The notes: a model not told the origin generated them from the letters alone. DNA of 7,529 nt from an uncultured Atopostipes sp. (GCA_947296835.1 CAMYQS010000060.1:1-7529), one strand, 5' to 3'; positions 1 to 6,031 are shown, numbered from the stretch's first letter. Program-made: numbers and translations.

Positions 1-1
1 G

Positions 2-1003
2 AAAGATCATTTTGAGGGTGAGCTCGGACAAGAAGTGCAGCAACGTTTAGGTGGCAACTCAGTCGCATTAGGCATCAGCCGCTATATATTAGGGCAACGA
101 AAAGGAAACAACATTGAAGGATTCGAATTATTACCGGACTATATTGAAAGTGGACGCACAGTCGTCGACAACAACTTGTTCTTATATGAAGCAACAGAAT
201 TTGAATCGTATGATTTATTAGTGGAAGAGTATCTTCCGCCATTACATGAAGTAGAAGAGGAAGCGCGCTTTTTCGATGCGCTGGAAGAAAGTCAGTTAGA
301 TATTGAATGGAATCCATTCTCAGCGGCACAAATGATGAAAACCAGTGTCGACTTACTGGCTGGACTATTATTGTTTTTACTTATCGCATTATTTGCAGCG
401 GATCATTTCAGTAAGGATCAAGAAGAGAACTGGAGTGTAACGCAAGGTTTGCCGATACCTTGGAAAGCTCAGTGGCGCTCACGCAGTCGAATCCTATGGG
501 GGCTATTTATTGTAGCGGTCCTGTTAGGACATGTTGCGAGCTACGTGGTAAGTTTACAAATGGATACGGCTGGAAGTTTCAATTATCCGGTTTCTATCTA
601 TCACGGGGGCGTTATTCACTATATCCCGATGTGGCAGTACATCTTGATTGCGCTAGCGATGATTCTGGTCTTATCCCTTGTGCTGATTCGTATGACAACG
701 GGACTCAGCTGGATATTTAAAAATATTTATTTAACGATTATATTAGTCAGTGCCATTTATTTTGTGCCTCAAATTTGGCAAGTGCTTCCTGCGTTTAGTT
801 CATGGCAACCGAGCTTGTACTTGAATATTTTCGATGTCTTACAAGGAACAACAGCTATGGACACGGGACTGACTGGTGTTGTTTGGTATAAAAGCTTTAT
901 CTTATATGCAGTGATTATTTTAATTCTCGAATTTACATTTAAGAAAGTCTTTTCATATATCCCAACAACCACTGCAGGCTTACAAAGGAGAGAACAAGTA
1001 TGA
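2..1003 (+). CDS. ABC-2-type transporter permease, 5' end cut by window edge
   Basis: The reading frame is open from base 2 with no stop, so the gene begins upstream. The GTG at 35 lies in mid-protein with no ribosome binding site and is not the start. The visible 333 residues begin with about 115 hydrophilic, acidic residues, likely an extracytoplasmic region after a first helix lost off the edge. Five hydrophobic helices follow at about residues 116-133, 165-184, 212-230, 241-259 and 297-313. After the first visible helix comes a cytoplasmic stretch with an LPIPWK motif. It resembles the region of ABC-2 permeases (..LPISR.. type) that contacts the ATPase. The role as membrane subunit of an exporter-type ABC transporter is inferred from this topology and from the ATPase gene, which overlaps its stop by 4 nt. 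The substrate cannot be told. The large extracellular domain recalls the Ytr/Bcr/lantibiotic-immunity type of permease, but that is only a topological resemblance. Confidence 0.86.
   Translation, partial: KDHFEGELGQEVQQRLGGNSVALGISRYILGQRKGNNIEGFELLPDYIESGRTVVDNNLFLYEATEFESYDLLVEEYLPPLHEVEEEARFFDALEESQLDIEWNPFSAAQMMKTSVDLLAGLLLFLLIALFAADHFSKDQEENWSVTQGLPIPWKAQWRSRSRILWGLFIVAVLLGHVASYVVSLQMDTAGSFNYPVSIYHGGVIHYIPMWQYILIALAMILVLSLVLIRMTTGLSWIFKNIYLTIILVSAIYFVPQIWQVLPAFSSWQPSLYLNIFDVLQGTTAMDTGLTGVVWYKSFILYAVIILILEFTFKKVFSYIPTTTAGLQRREQV
984..990 (+). promoter_or_regulatory. Ribosome binding site of the ABC ATPase gene, inside the permease gene
   Basis: AAAGGAG lies 9 nt before the ATG at 1000, within the last codons of the permease. 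With the overlapping ATGA it indicates translational coupling. Confidence 0.8.
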
Positions 1004-1941
1004 CGTTAAAAATTAAAGATTTATCGGTCTCATATGGAGACTTCGAGGTATTAAAAAACATTTCTTTTGAACTAACAGATGGCCAACTGATTGGACTTGT
1101 TGCACCGAATGGTACAGGGAAAACAACGCTTTTCAACGCAGTTATGCGTTTCATACCGGTGAAATCAGGCAAGATTACAATTGATGATAAAGAATATACC
1201 GCAAGTGACAAAGACGTTTTAGCACTTCACAAACAAATAACATTTTTCCCGGATCAAGGTGATTTATTCGAGAACTTCTCCGGCCGAGAGCATATTGAAA
1301 TGTATGCTGAAATTTGGGACGGACGAGAAACCGAAGTTGATGCAATTATTGAACGTTTAGAGATGGCAGGTTACGTGGACCGTAAAGTACAAGAGTACTC
1401 ACTAGGAATGCGTCAGCGTCTATGTTTTGCGATGATGGTCGCAGCAGATACACCGATTATGTTTATGGATGAGGTAATGAACGGTTTAGACCCAGAAAAC
1501 GTGTCACTGGTATCGGATGTGTTAATCGAATTACGTGCCGCAGACAAGATTGTGATTATTGCGTCTCACTTATTAGATAACTTAGATGAGTATGCAGACA
1601 AAGTCTTTTTCTTAAAAGATAAAGAATTACACCGCATTAATGATTTAAATGAAGAGCGTCCGTTCTTCTATAAAATTATTTGTACGGAAGACCAATATGC
1701 TCGTTTAGCCGATAAAGGACTTGTTACGGAGAACACGATTTTATTAAGTAACAATGTATTGTGTATTCCAATTTCTGATTTAACCAAAGAAGAGGACCAG
1801 CGACTGTTTTCGGCATTGCGTCAAATGGCACTACAAAGTATTGAAATCGCACCGATGGGGACGTCTGAATACTACTCACACCTATACGGACTACGCATCC
1901 ACTCATTTAATAGAGGGAGCGAAGCTGATGAAGAAATTTAG
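1000..1941 (+). CDS. ABC transporter ATP-binding protein (BcrA/YtrB-like)
   Basis: This 313-residue nucleotide-binding subunit would hydrolyse ATP to power the adjacent permease at the inner face of the membrane. All core motifs are present. Walker A is APNGTGKT at residues 35-42, with Ala in place of the usual first Gly. A likely Q-loop Gln is at 86, the signature is YSLGMRQR at 133-140 (the SLGM form common in the BcrA group), and Walker B is IMFMDE at 153-158. The D-loop is NGLDP at 161-165 and the switch His is 190. After about residue 205 there is a C-terminal extension of about 100 residues, as in many drug or bacteriocin-resistance type ATPases. The start ATG overlaps the permease stop (ATGA), and the end overlaps the lipoprotein start by 14 nt, so the three genes form a tight operon. 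The catalytic role is sure. The exported substrate is unknown. Confidence 0.96.
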   Translation: MTLKIKDLSVSYGDFEVLKNISFELTDGQLIGLVAPNGTGKTTLFNAVMRFIPVKSGKITIDDKEYTASDKDVLALHKQITFFPDQGDLFENFSGREHIEMYAEIWDGRETEVDAIIERLEMAGYVDRKVQEYSLGMRQRLCFAMMVAADTPIMFMDEVMNGLDPENVSLVSDVLIELRAADKIVIIASHLLDNLDEYADKVFFLKDKELHRINDLNEERPFFYKIICTEDQYARLADKGLVTENTILLSNNVLCIPISDLTKEEDQRLFSALRQMALQSIEIAPMGTSEYYSHLYGLRIHSFNRGSEADEEI

Positions 1942-2821
1942 AGGAAAGCTGCTGGCAACGAGTTTACTTGGGCTGACACTTTTACTAAGTGGTTGTTCTG
2001 ACTTCAGTGGTATTCGCAAACCCTTATACAACGGTGAGCCGGTTGCGCCAAATGAAGAGGCGATTGAAGCGTATCAAACATCCCGTGAAATTGTGGGGAC
2101 AGAGAAAGAATTCTATTTCCGCTATCCTTTTAGCGCAGCGATTCAAGAGTCGAGTTTAGCATACACGAATGCCGACCCTGTATTATTAGAAGAAGGCACG
2201 TACACCATTGGGGAAAATATTCCTGCTGGACGTGTTTCGCTTATAGGGAATGAAAGTGTCTTTACGAGTGAGAACAACGCGGTACATGTCGGTAATCTCA
2301 TGATTCGGGATGAAGCGGCTGACGTTTACTTCGAAAATTTATTTCACAGTGATTATGGTCAATTAGTGGCGCAAGTTGATTTTATTGAAGGTCACGAGAT
2401 TGAAATTATTGGTGATGATCCACAGATTACAGCATTTTACACCGGTGAGTTTCCGGAAGACCCTTATGTCTTAATGGATCCACCTGAATTATTAGTGAAT
2501 CTGGAACGACTAGACTTTCAACAACCGATTGTTACAGATGGGGCGAGTGTGACGTTAACGGCAGGTATCTATGAAGTAGGCGAACACTTTGAAGCCGGTC
2601 ATTATCATATACAAACCGTGCAAGCGCCCCACAATACGGAGTTGATCCGTTTTCGAGAAGGAGAAGAGCCAGCTGTTTATGAATTGATTCAAACGGTTGA
2701 AATGGAAGAGGAAAATGTGGAAGAAATGAGCAAAGACTACCCAACAATTGCGTTACAAAATGGGGATAAAATCTACCCAAGCTTGATACGAACGCTACAG
2801 CTTGTAAAAGTTGCTGAATAA
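1928..2821 (+). CDS. Lipoprotein with two copies of a beta-rich module, encoded in an ABC transporter operon
   Basis: The ATG at 1928 is chosen over an in-frame ATG at 1841 because it has an AGAGGGAG site 8 nt upstream and opens directly on a lipoprotein signal. That signal is MKK, then a hydrophobic stretch, then lipobox LSGC with the modified Cys at residue 23. The 297-residue product should be lipid-anchored outside the membrane. Two related modules are visible. The first, about residues 86-170, opens with EGTYTIGENIPAGRVSL. The second, about 209-290, opens with AGIYEVGEHFEAGHYHI. Both share a G-x-Y-x-[IV]-G-E-x-[IF]-x-A-G core. The second contains LQNGDKIYPS near its end, and the first ends in a comparable GHEIEIIGD. 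This motif resembles a repeat seen in other small Firmicutes surface lipoproteins, but its function is not known to me. The gene overlaps the ATPase by 14 nt, so a role as an external partner of the transporter is likely but inferred. Confidence 0.9.
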   Translation: MKKFRGKLLATSLLGLTLLLSGCSDFSGIRKPLYNGEPVAPNEEAIEAYQTSREIVGTEKEFYFRYPFSAAIQESSLAYTNADPVLLEEGTYTIGENIPAGRVSLIGNESVFTSENNAVHVGNLMIRDEAADVYFENLFHSDYGQLVAQVDFIEGHEIEIIGDDPQITAFYTGEFPEDPYVLMDPPELLVNLERLDFQQPIVTDGASVTLTAGIYEVGEHFEAGHYHIQTVQAPHNTELIRFREGEEPAVYELIQTVEMEEENVEEMSKDYPTIALQNGDKIYPSLIRTLQLVKVAE

Positions 2822-2833
2822 GAAGGATTCAAT

Positions 2834-2862
2834 TTGTATTTTCAGGCAATGGGCTTTACAAT
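2834..2862 (+). promoter_or_regulatory. Sigma-A-like promoter for the small membrane protein gene
   Basis: TTGTAT at 2834-2839 and TACAAT at 2857-2862 are separated by exactly 17 bases, just after the lipoprotein stop. No terminator is visible between the lipoprotein and the next gene, so read-through from the ABC operon is also possible. Confidence 0.6.
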
Positions 2863-2892
2863 AAGAGGACTAGAGAGAGAAGGAGTTTTTCA

Positions 2893-3234
2893 ATGAACCT
2901 TTTTATTCAACAAGCGCTATTTACGGATTTCCGTCCAGTGTTTATTTTGATGCTTGTTATACTGAGCGTGTTTTTCTTTCTTTCGTTATTCAAAGATGGA
3001 GAACGCAGAGGGATTTCATTTAGTTTAGTGTTAACTATATCAGTCATTGAAATATTGATTGCGACAATGATTTTCTTTGCAGAAAGTAGTTTAGTAGAGA
3101 CCTTTGAATTAGTGCCGGATAGCATTACCTTGTACTTGTTTATTGGAATCATTTTACTAGGGGTTGTGAACCCGTTAGTTTATAAATTACGTAATAAGCC
3201 AAGTTCACGCTACCGTTACAACCGAAGATTTTAA
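2893..3234 (+). CDS. Small three-helix membrane protein of unknown function
   Basis: I do not recognise this 113-residue protein. The start is well supported by a GAAGGAG site ending 7 nt before the ATG. Three hydrophobic helices are clear at about residues 15-33, 41-63 and 78-98. Short charged loops lie between them (KDGERRG at 34-40, and an acidic stretch at about 64-77 with E64, E69, E72 and D76). The tail is strongly basic (KLRNKPSSRYRYNRRF at 98-113). By the positive-inside rule the C-terminus and the first loop cannot both be cytoplasmic with three simple crossings unless the N-terminus is outside. That gives N-out/C-in with the basic first loop inside and the acidic second loop outside. 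It has its own promoter and ends at a strong terminator, so it may be a separate unit or the last gene of the ABC operon. A role in the transporter is possible but has no direct support. Confidence 0.85.
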   Translation: MNLFIQQALFTDFRPVFILMLVILSVFFFLSLFKDGERRGISFSLVLTISVIEILIATMIFFAESSLVETFELVPDSITLYLFIGIILLGVVNPLVYKLRNKPSSRYRYNRRF

Positions 3235-3244
3235 TGCAAGATAA

Positions 3245-3297
3245 AAGACCGGTACTCGCATTCTATTTTGAATGTAGAGCACCGGTCTTATTTTTTT
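3245..3297 (+). terminator. Bidirectional intrinsic terminator between convergent genes
   Basis: AAGACCGGT at 3245-3253 pairs with ACCGGTCTT at 3281-3289. Inside this, CTC pairs with GAG and CATTC (3259-3263) with GAATG (3270-3274), leaving a 6-nt loop. A T-run at 3291-3297 follows on the + strand, and AAAA at 3243-3246 gives a T-run on the - strand. It should stop both the small membrane protein transcript and the convergent OsmC-family transcript. Confidence 0.9.
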
Positions 3298-3301
3298 AGA
3301 T

Positions 3302-3754
3302 TTACTTTTTAGTCCAATTTGATGTCACTTGCACGCCAGCGTCCTCTAATAAATTGTATAATGGACATCTTTTTTCGACTGCCTTGGTCAGAGTCTCAAA
3401 AGCTTCGTCACTTTCTTCTGTTTCAACAACGACGGTCACTATGACACTTTGGTAATATGTTTGAACGCCTTCAACACCTTTATATCCACGTGGATCAAGG
3501 TCTCCAGCAACTGAAAACTCCAAATTCGTAAAGGTGAAATCTTGTTCTTTAGCAATCATGGTTGCGATAACCGATGTACATGAACCGAGTGCCCCTAAGA
3601 AGTACTCTAATGGGTTTGGTCCCTCGTTATTCCCACCAATTTCTTTTCGTTCATCGATGTAAAATGGATCGAAGTCGCGGATGGTCACGCTATTTGTTGT
3701 TCCAGTTTCTTGTTTCCCGTTTGCTGTTAAAGTAACCAATGTATTTTCTGACAT
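3302..3754 (-). CDS. OsmC/Ohr superfamily protein (YhfA-like), putative thiol peroxidase
   Basis: This 150-residue cytoplasmic protein has the OsmC-fold hallmarks. GPNPLEYFLGALGSC at 45-59 contains the conserved Glu50 and the first catalytic Cys59. RCPLYNLL at 129-136 carries the second Cys130. Family members use this cysteine pair to reduce organic or lipid hydroperoxides. The RCP-x-x-N-x-L pattern and the G-x-NPLE-x-x-LGAL motif fit the YhfA-like branch rather than classical Ohr, so peroxidase activity is expected but the exact substrate is not assured. The start is fixed by AAGGAGAGG (3762-3770) 7 nt upstream of the ATG. The gene lies downstream of the protease gene on the same strand and ends at the shared bidirectional terminator. 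Its leader contains a long inverted repeat overlapping the promoter and ribosome binding site, which suggests regulated expression. Confidence 0.95.
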   Translation of the reverse strand: MSENTLVTLTANGKQETGTTNSVTIRDFDPFYIDERKEIGGNNEGPNPLEYFLGALGSCTSVIATMIAKEQDFTFTNLEFSVAGDLDPRGYKGVEGVQTYYQSVIVTVVVETEESDEAFETLTKAVEKRCPLYNLLEDAGVQVTSNWTKK

Positions 3755-3759
3755 ATAAA

Positions 3760-3798
3760 AACCTCTCCTTTGCTCATATAGTATAGCAAGGAGAGGTT
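3760..3798 (-). repeat. Long inverted repeat spanning the osmC-family promoter and ribosome binding site
   Basis: On the + strand, AACCTCTCCTTTGCT (3760-3774) is the inverse of AGCAAGGAGAGGTT (3785-3798). This gives 14 paired bases with a single bulged base, and the centre can add ATA/TAT pairing (3776-3778 with 3782-3784). In the - strand reading direction the 3' arm contains the AAGGAGAGG ribosome binding site and runs into TTTTTAT just before the start codon. It could act as a DNA operator, as an RNA hairpin that hides the ribosome binding site, or as a weak terminator for transcripts coming from the protease gene. Confidence 0.85.
3780..3788 (-). promoter_or_regulatory. Extended -10 promoter of the osmC-family gene
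   Basis: Read on the - strand, TGCTATACT is an extended -10 (TGn followed by TATACT, five of six matches). It lies across one arm and the loop of the inverted repeat. No good -35 is seen at 16-18 bp (AGCCTT, CAGCCT or ACAGCC), which fits an extended -10 type. Transcription would begin near 3773, giving a leader of about 19 nt that keeps the ribosome binding site but loses the upstream hairpin arm. Confidence 0.5.
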
Positions 3799-3895
3799 CT
3801 AAAGGCTGTTTATGGCTGTTATTTCACAATCTTGAAACATACGATAGTGAATATAACAGGGTTTTTAAGGTTTGTTTAAAACAACTTTGTTCTTA

Positions 3896-5752
3896 TTATT
3901 GGCGTTTGTGTTTAACAAATTGAGCAATAATCAGTAACAAAATTAGTGCAACGGCTCCAATAAAGAATGGATTCAAGAACAATTCAAATGAATAATTCGG
4001 ACCTTCAACCTCTTCTTCTACTTCTTCTTCCGCTATATCCTGTTCTTGCGGGGCGGGCTCGTTCATATTTTCTGGGTCAAAGATGCCAAGTGATGAGGTA
4101 TGTCTTGTCCGTAGAATAATTTGTTCGTTACCTACTTCAGTTAGGGTTCGTGACCATTCTTTTTTTACTTTGTCATAACGATAACCGTCGTACTGCCTGA
4201 AATTCGTTCCAGGTAAGTCAACGGTATCAAATCGTAGTTCCATCCAAGTTGGGTGAGAGTTTTGTCGCACACCTGCTTGATAAATTGAGATGGTATAGAG
4301 TGGTGACACTGCACCGGTTTGGCCGGCGATACCTACAGGCATTCCTTCATAAAAACGGAGATGAGCCTCTCCGGATAAAAAGTTACCCGGTAGGATGTAC
4401 CAGCTGACGTTTGCTTTAGATAACGCCAATCGAATGTTTCGCTCACGTATTTCTTTTATTTGATCGGCTGTTAAATAGAGGGAACCATACTCGTTTAAGA
4501 CAATTTCAAGTGTTCCACCAGACTCAACAATTGGTAACACATCATAACCTAATACGAGGCGACCCTCTTGTTCAATTGGATCCGTTTGATAGTACTCGGT
4601 TGATTCGATAACATCCGCATCATCCGGGTCAGGCGCACGTGATGAGTCAGGCTTTCGAACAGAACCGACTTCTTCTATGGTTTCACCTTCACCGTTATCC
4701 TCGCTTGCAGGTTGGACTTCTTCTTCGTTTTCCATGTCATCATTGTCTTCCGGCGCGTCTTCAACAATATCGGTGTCACTCGGATCTGAAGCGTATTGCA
4801 ACAAACCGTGACCGTATAAATTCTCGTCACCAAGGCTCATGGCATAGCGACGCATCCATTGGCGTGCTTCTTGACCTCTAACGTTGTGTTTTTGCATAAT
4901 AATCGCTGTGAGCCCCGCAACGTGAGGAGTTGCTTGCGACGAACCACTCATGAAAATGTACGGGAAACTATAAGCACTTTCAGGAATGGATAGGCCACCG
5001 ATGTTTACTCCAGGGGCTGCAAAGTCGTTTTCTTTTCCATAAATAATATCTAAAGCAGGTTCCATTTTCTCATCAATCGCCGTGACCGCAATAACTTCCT
5101 CGTAACTTGCTGGGTAGTTAACCGATGTGTTTCCGTTACCCGATGCTGCGATAATTAGCATGCCTGCGTTATAACCTTCAACTATAATATCGTGCAGTCC
5201 TTGATCGTGAAAGGTCAGACCCGAACTAATGACAAGAATATCCGCTTCAATGTTAATTGCCTGACGGACTCCTTTGATGAGACTATCTACAGTCGTTGAG
5301 ACATAGCCTTGATCGTCCATGTCATCTTCATGATAGATTTTAATACCATAAATATTTGCGCCGGGCGCAATACCCGGGTAATTTGACTCCTGATTTGCTC
5401 CAATGATGCCGGCAATATGTGTTCCATGTCCGGAATGGTCATTGGACCAAGCATCATCCGAGAAAACAGAGTAACCGCCCATCATATCAATGTCCGGATG
5501 TCTATGATAGAAACCTGTATCGAGAATTGCGATGGTTACACCTTCACCAGTGTACCCATCTGTCCAGGCCTCTTCGATATTCATTAAATCGTGATTCCAT
5601 CTCAGGTTCGTATTTTGGAGGACGGCATCTTGAGCGTAAACCGTCCTGGGAGCTCCAAGTGAAAAAAACGAATCAGGGATACTCGGCGAAAATAACGTAA
5701 AGAGTATCACAAAATTTAAAAATAGAACTTTAAATAAACGATTTTTTTTCAT
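3896..5752 (-). CDS. Membrane-anchored extracellular subtilisin-like serine protease (S8 family)
   Basis: This 618-residue protein is exported. A signal peptide covers residues 1-40 (KKNR, hydrophobic core, likely cleavage after VYA at 40). The subtilase domain spans about 50-320 with a full triad: Asp78 in ILDTG, His109 in SGHGTHIAG and Ser272 in GSSQATPHVAG. The oxyanion Asn206 is in ASGNGN. Only about 25 residues lie between the signal peptide and the catalytic domain, so the usual I9 propeptide (about 70-80 residues) is absent. An acidic, low-complexity linker (about 322-385) leads to a beta-rich C-terminal module (about 395-560). It is followed by a second acidic linker (about 563-585), a transmembrane helix at about 594-613 and a basic KHKRQ tail. 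The catalytic domain should therefore sit outside the cell, tethered at its C-terminus. The start has an AGGGGGA site 8 nt upstream. Substrate and role (processing of surface proteins, signalling or nutrition) are unknown. Confidence 0.95.
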   Translation of the reverse strand: MKKNRLFKVLFLNFVILFTLFSPSIPDSFFSLGAPRTVYAQDAVLQNTNLRWNHDLMNIEEAWTDGYTGEGVTIAILDTGFYHRHPDIDMMGGYSVFSDDAWSNDHSGHGTHIAGIIGANQESNYPGIAPGANIYGIKIYHEDDMDDQGYVSTTVDSLIKGVRQAINIEADILVISSGLTFHDQGLHDIIVEGYNAGMLIIAASGNGNTSVNYPASYEEVIAVTAIDEKMEPALDIIYGKENDFAAPGVNIGGLSIPESAYSFPYIFMSGSSQATPHVAGLTAIIMQKHNVRGQEARQWMRRYAMSLGDENLYGHGLLQYASDPSDTDIVEDAPEDNDDMENEEEVQPASEDNGEGETIEEVGSVRKPDSSRAPDPDDADVIESTEYYQTDPIEQEGRLVLGYDVLPIVESGGTLEIVLNEYGSLYLTADQIKEIRERNIRLALSKANVSWYILPGNFLSGEAHLRFYEGMPVGIAGQTGAVSPLYTISIYQAGVRQNSHPTWMELRFDTVDLPGTNFRQYDGYRYDKVKKEWSRTLTEVGNEQIILRTRHTSSLGIFDPENMNEPAPQEQDIAEEEVEEEVEGPNYSFELFLNPFFIGAVALILLLIIAQFVKHKRQ

Positions 5753-5771
5753 CTCTCTGCTCCCCCTTTGC

Positions 5772-5800
5772 AGTATATTTTTTACTAATCTAATTGTAAC
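5772..5800 (-). promoter_or_regulatory. Candidate promoter P1 of the protease gene
   Basis: On the - strand, GTTACA (complement of 5795-5800) and TATACT (complement of 5772-5777) are separated by 17 bases. The implied start point is close to the ribosome binding site, giving a very short leader, so this call is weak. The -35 overlaps one of the TTGTAAC repeats. Confidence 0.35.
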
Positions 5801-5832
5801 ATATTGTAATAACTATAGGTACTTTTTGTAAC
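5794..5832 (+). promoter_or_regulatory. Three TTGTAAY direct repeats, WalR-like half-sites
   Basis: TTGTAAC at 5794-5800, TTGTAAT at 5804-5810 and TTGTAAC at 5826-5832 lie in the same orientation in the region upstream of the protease. Starts are 10 and 22 bp apart, about one and two helical turns. TGTAAC and TGTAAT match the WalR (YycF/VicR) half-site TGTWAH. The published-type spacing is N5, while here it is N4 and N16. The assignment is therefore tentative. Confidence 0.4.
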
Positions 5833-5840
5833 AATTGAAA
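5812..5840 (-). promoter_or_regulatory. Candidate promoter P2 of the protease gene
   Basis: On the - strand, TTTCAA (complement of 5835-5840) and TATAGT (complement of 5812-5817) are separated by 17 bases. The -10 has five of six matches and the -35 is poor. This would give a leader of about 50 nt that includes the ribosome binding site, which is more usual than P1. Confidence 0.35.
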
Positions 5841-5894
5841 CAAAGTATATAAAGTAATCATAATTTTATATGGCAAACTTTTCAACTGATACGC

Positions 5895-5937
5895 TCTCAT
5901 TTCACAAACTTTTATATTCAAGAAGTCTGTGATGAGA
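5895..5937 (+). repeat. Imperfect hairpin upstream of pta
   Basis: TCTCAT (5895-5900) pairs with ATGAGA (5932-5937), CACA (5903-5906) with TGTG (5928-5931) and ACTT (5908-5911) with AAGT (5923-5926). There is a 2-nt bulge, one mismatch and an 11-nt loop. A TTTTAATTT stretch follows at 5943-5951. No + strand gene ends here, so it would matter only for a transcript that begins further upstream. Confidence 0.4.
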
Positions 5938-5964
5938 AGGGGTTTTAATTTCAAAAAGACGATC

Positions 5965-5978
5965 ATTAAACGTTTCAA
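5965..5978 (+). promoter_or_regulatory. Possible CcpA (cre-like) site upstream of pta
   Basis: The core AAACGTTT (5968-5975) matches the centre of the perfect cre palindrome, but the flanks fit poorly: the G at position 2 and the C near the end are off by one. It is mentioned because pta genes in Bacillus are known to be controlled by CcpA. The sequence alone is weak support. Confidence 0.25.
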
Positions 5979-6004
5979 ATTGTGTCTATTCTTGGTAGTA
6001 TAAG
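5973..6004 (+). promoter_or_regulatory. Candidate pta promoter region
   Basis: TTTCAA (5973-5978), a 17-base spacer and TAGTAT (5996-6001) preceded by TGG form a plausible extended -10 promoter. An overlapping TATAAG (5999-6004) is an alternative -10. Either would give a leader of about 20-25 nt containing the ribosome binding site. Neither has a strong -35. Confidence 0.4.
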
Positions 6005-6031
6005 GGTATAAAAGTTAATGGAGGGTTTTTG

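Noticed and set aside
35..37. GTG as start of the permease gene
   Set aside because: The frame continues open to base 2, there is no ribosome binding site, and the protein would lack the first helix expected of the family. The gene is simply cut by the window edge.
1841..1927. Longer N-terminus for the lipoprotein from the ATG at 1841
   Set aside because: It would put 29 hydrophilic residues before the signal peptide and lacks a ribosome binding site. The ATG at 1928 begins a classic lipoprotein signal with a good site.
3867..3888. Small hairpin after the protease stop as its terminator
   Set aside because: The stem is short and AT-rich with a 3-nt loop, and on the - strand it is followed by A residues instead of T residues.
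4639..4881. Open frame on the + strand opposite the protease, and others like it (5419-5700, 6406-6849 on the - strand, 6948-7181)
   Set aside because: They lie opposite or overlap well-supported genes, have no ribosome binding site and encode composition typical of antisense shadows.
5794..5832. The TTACAA repeats (- strand reading) as a Pho box
   Set aside because: The hexamer order differs from the TT(A/T/C)A(C/T)A PhoP pattern and only two copies are closely spaced. The WalR-like reading fits the half-site better.
5790..5978. 62-codon - strand open frame in the protease-pta gap
   Set aside because: There is no ribosome binding site, the region is AT-rich, and it covers the promoter signals of both neighbours. 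The hydrophobic look comes from T-rich codons.
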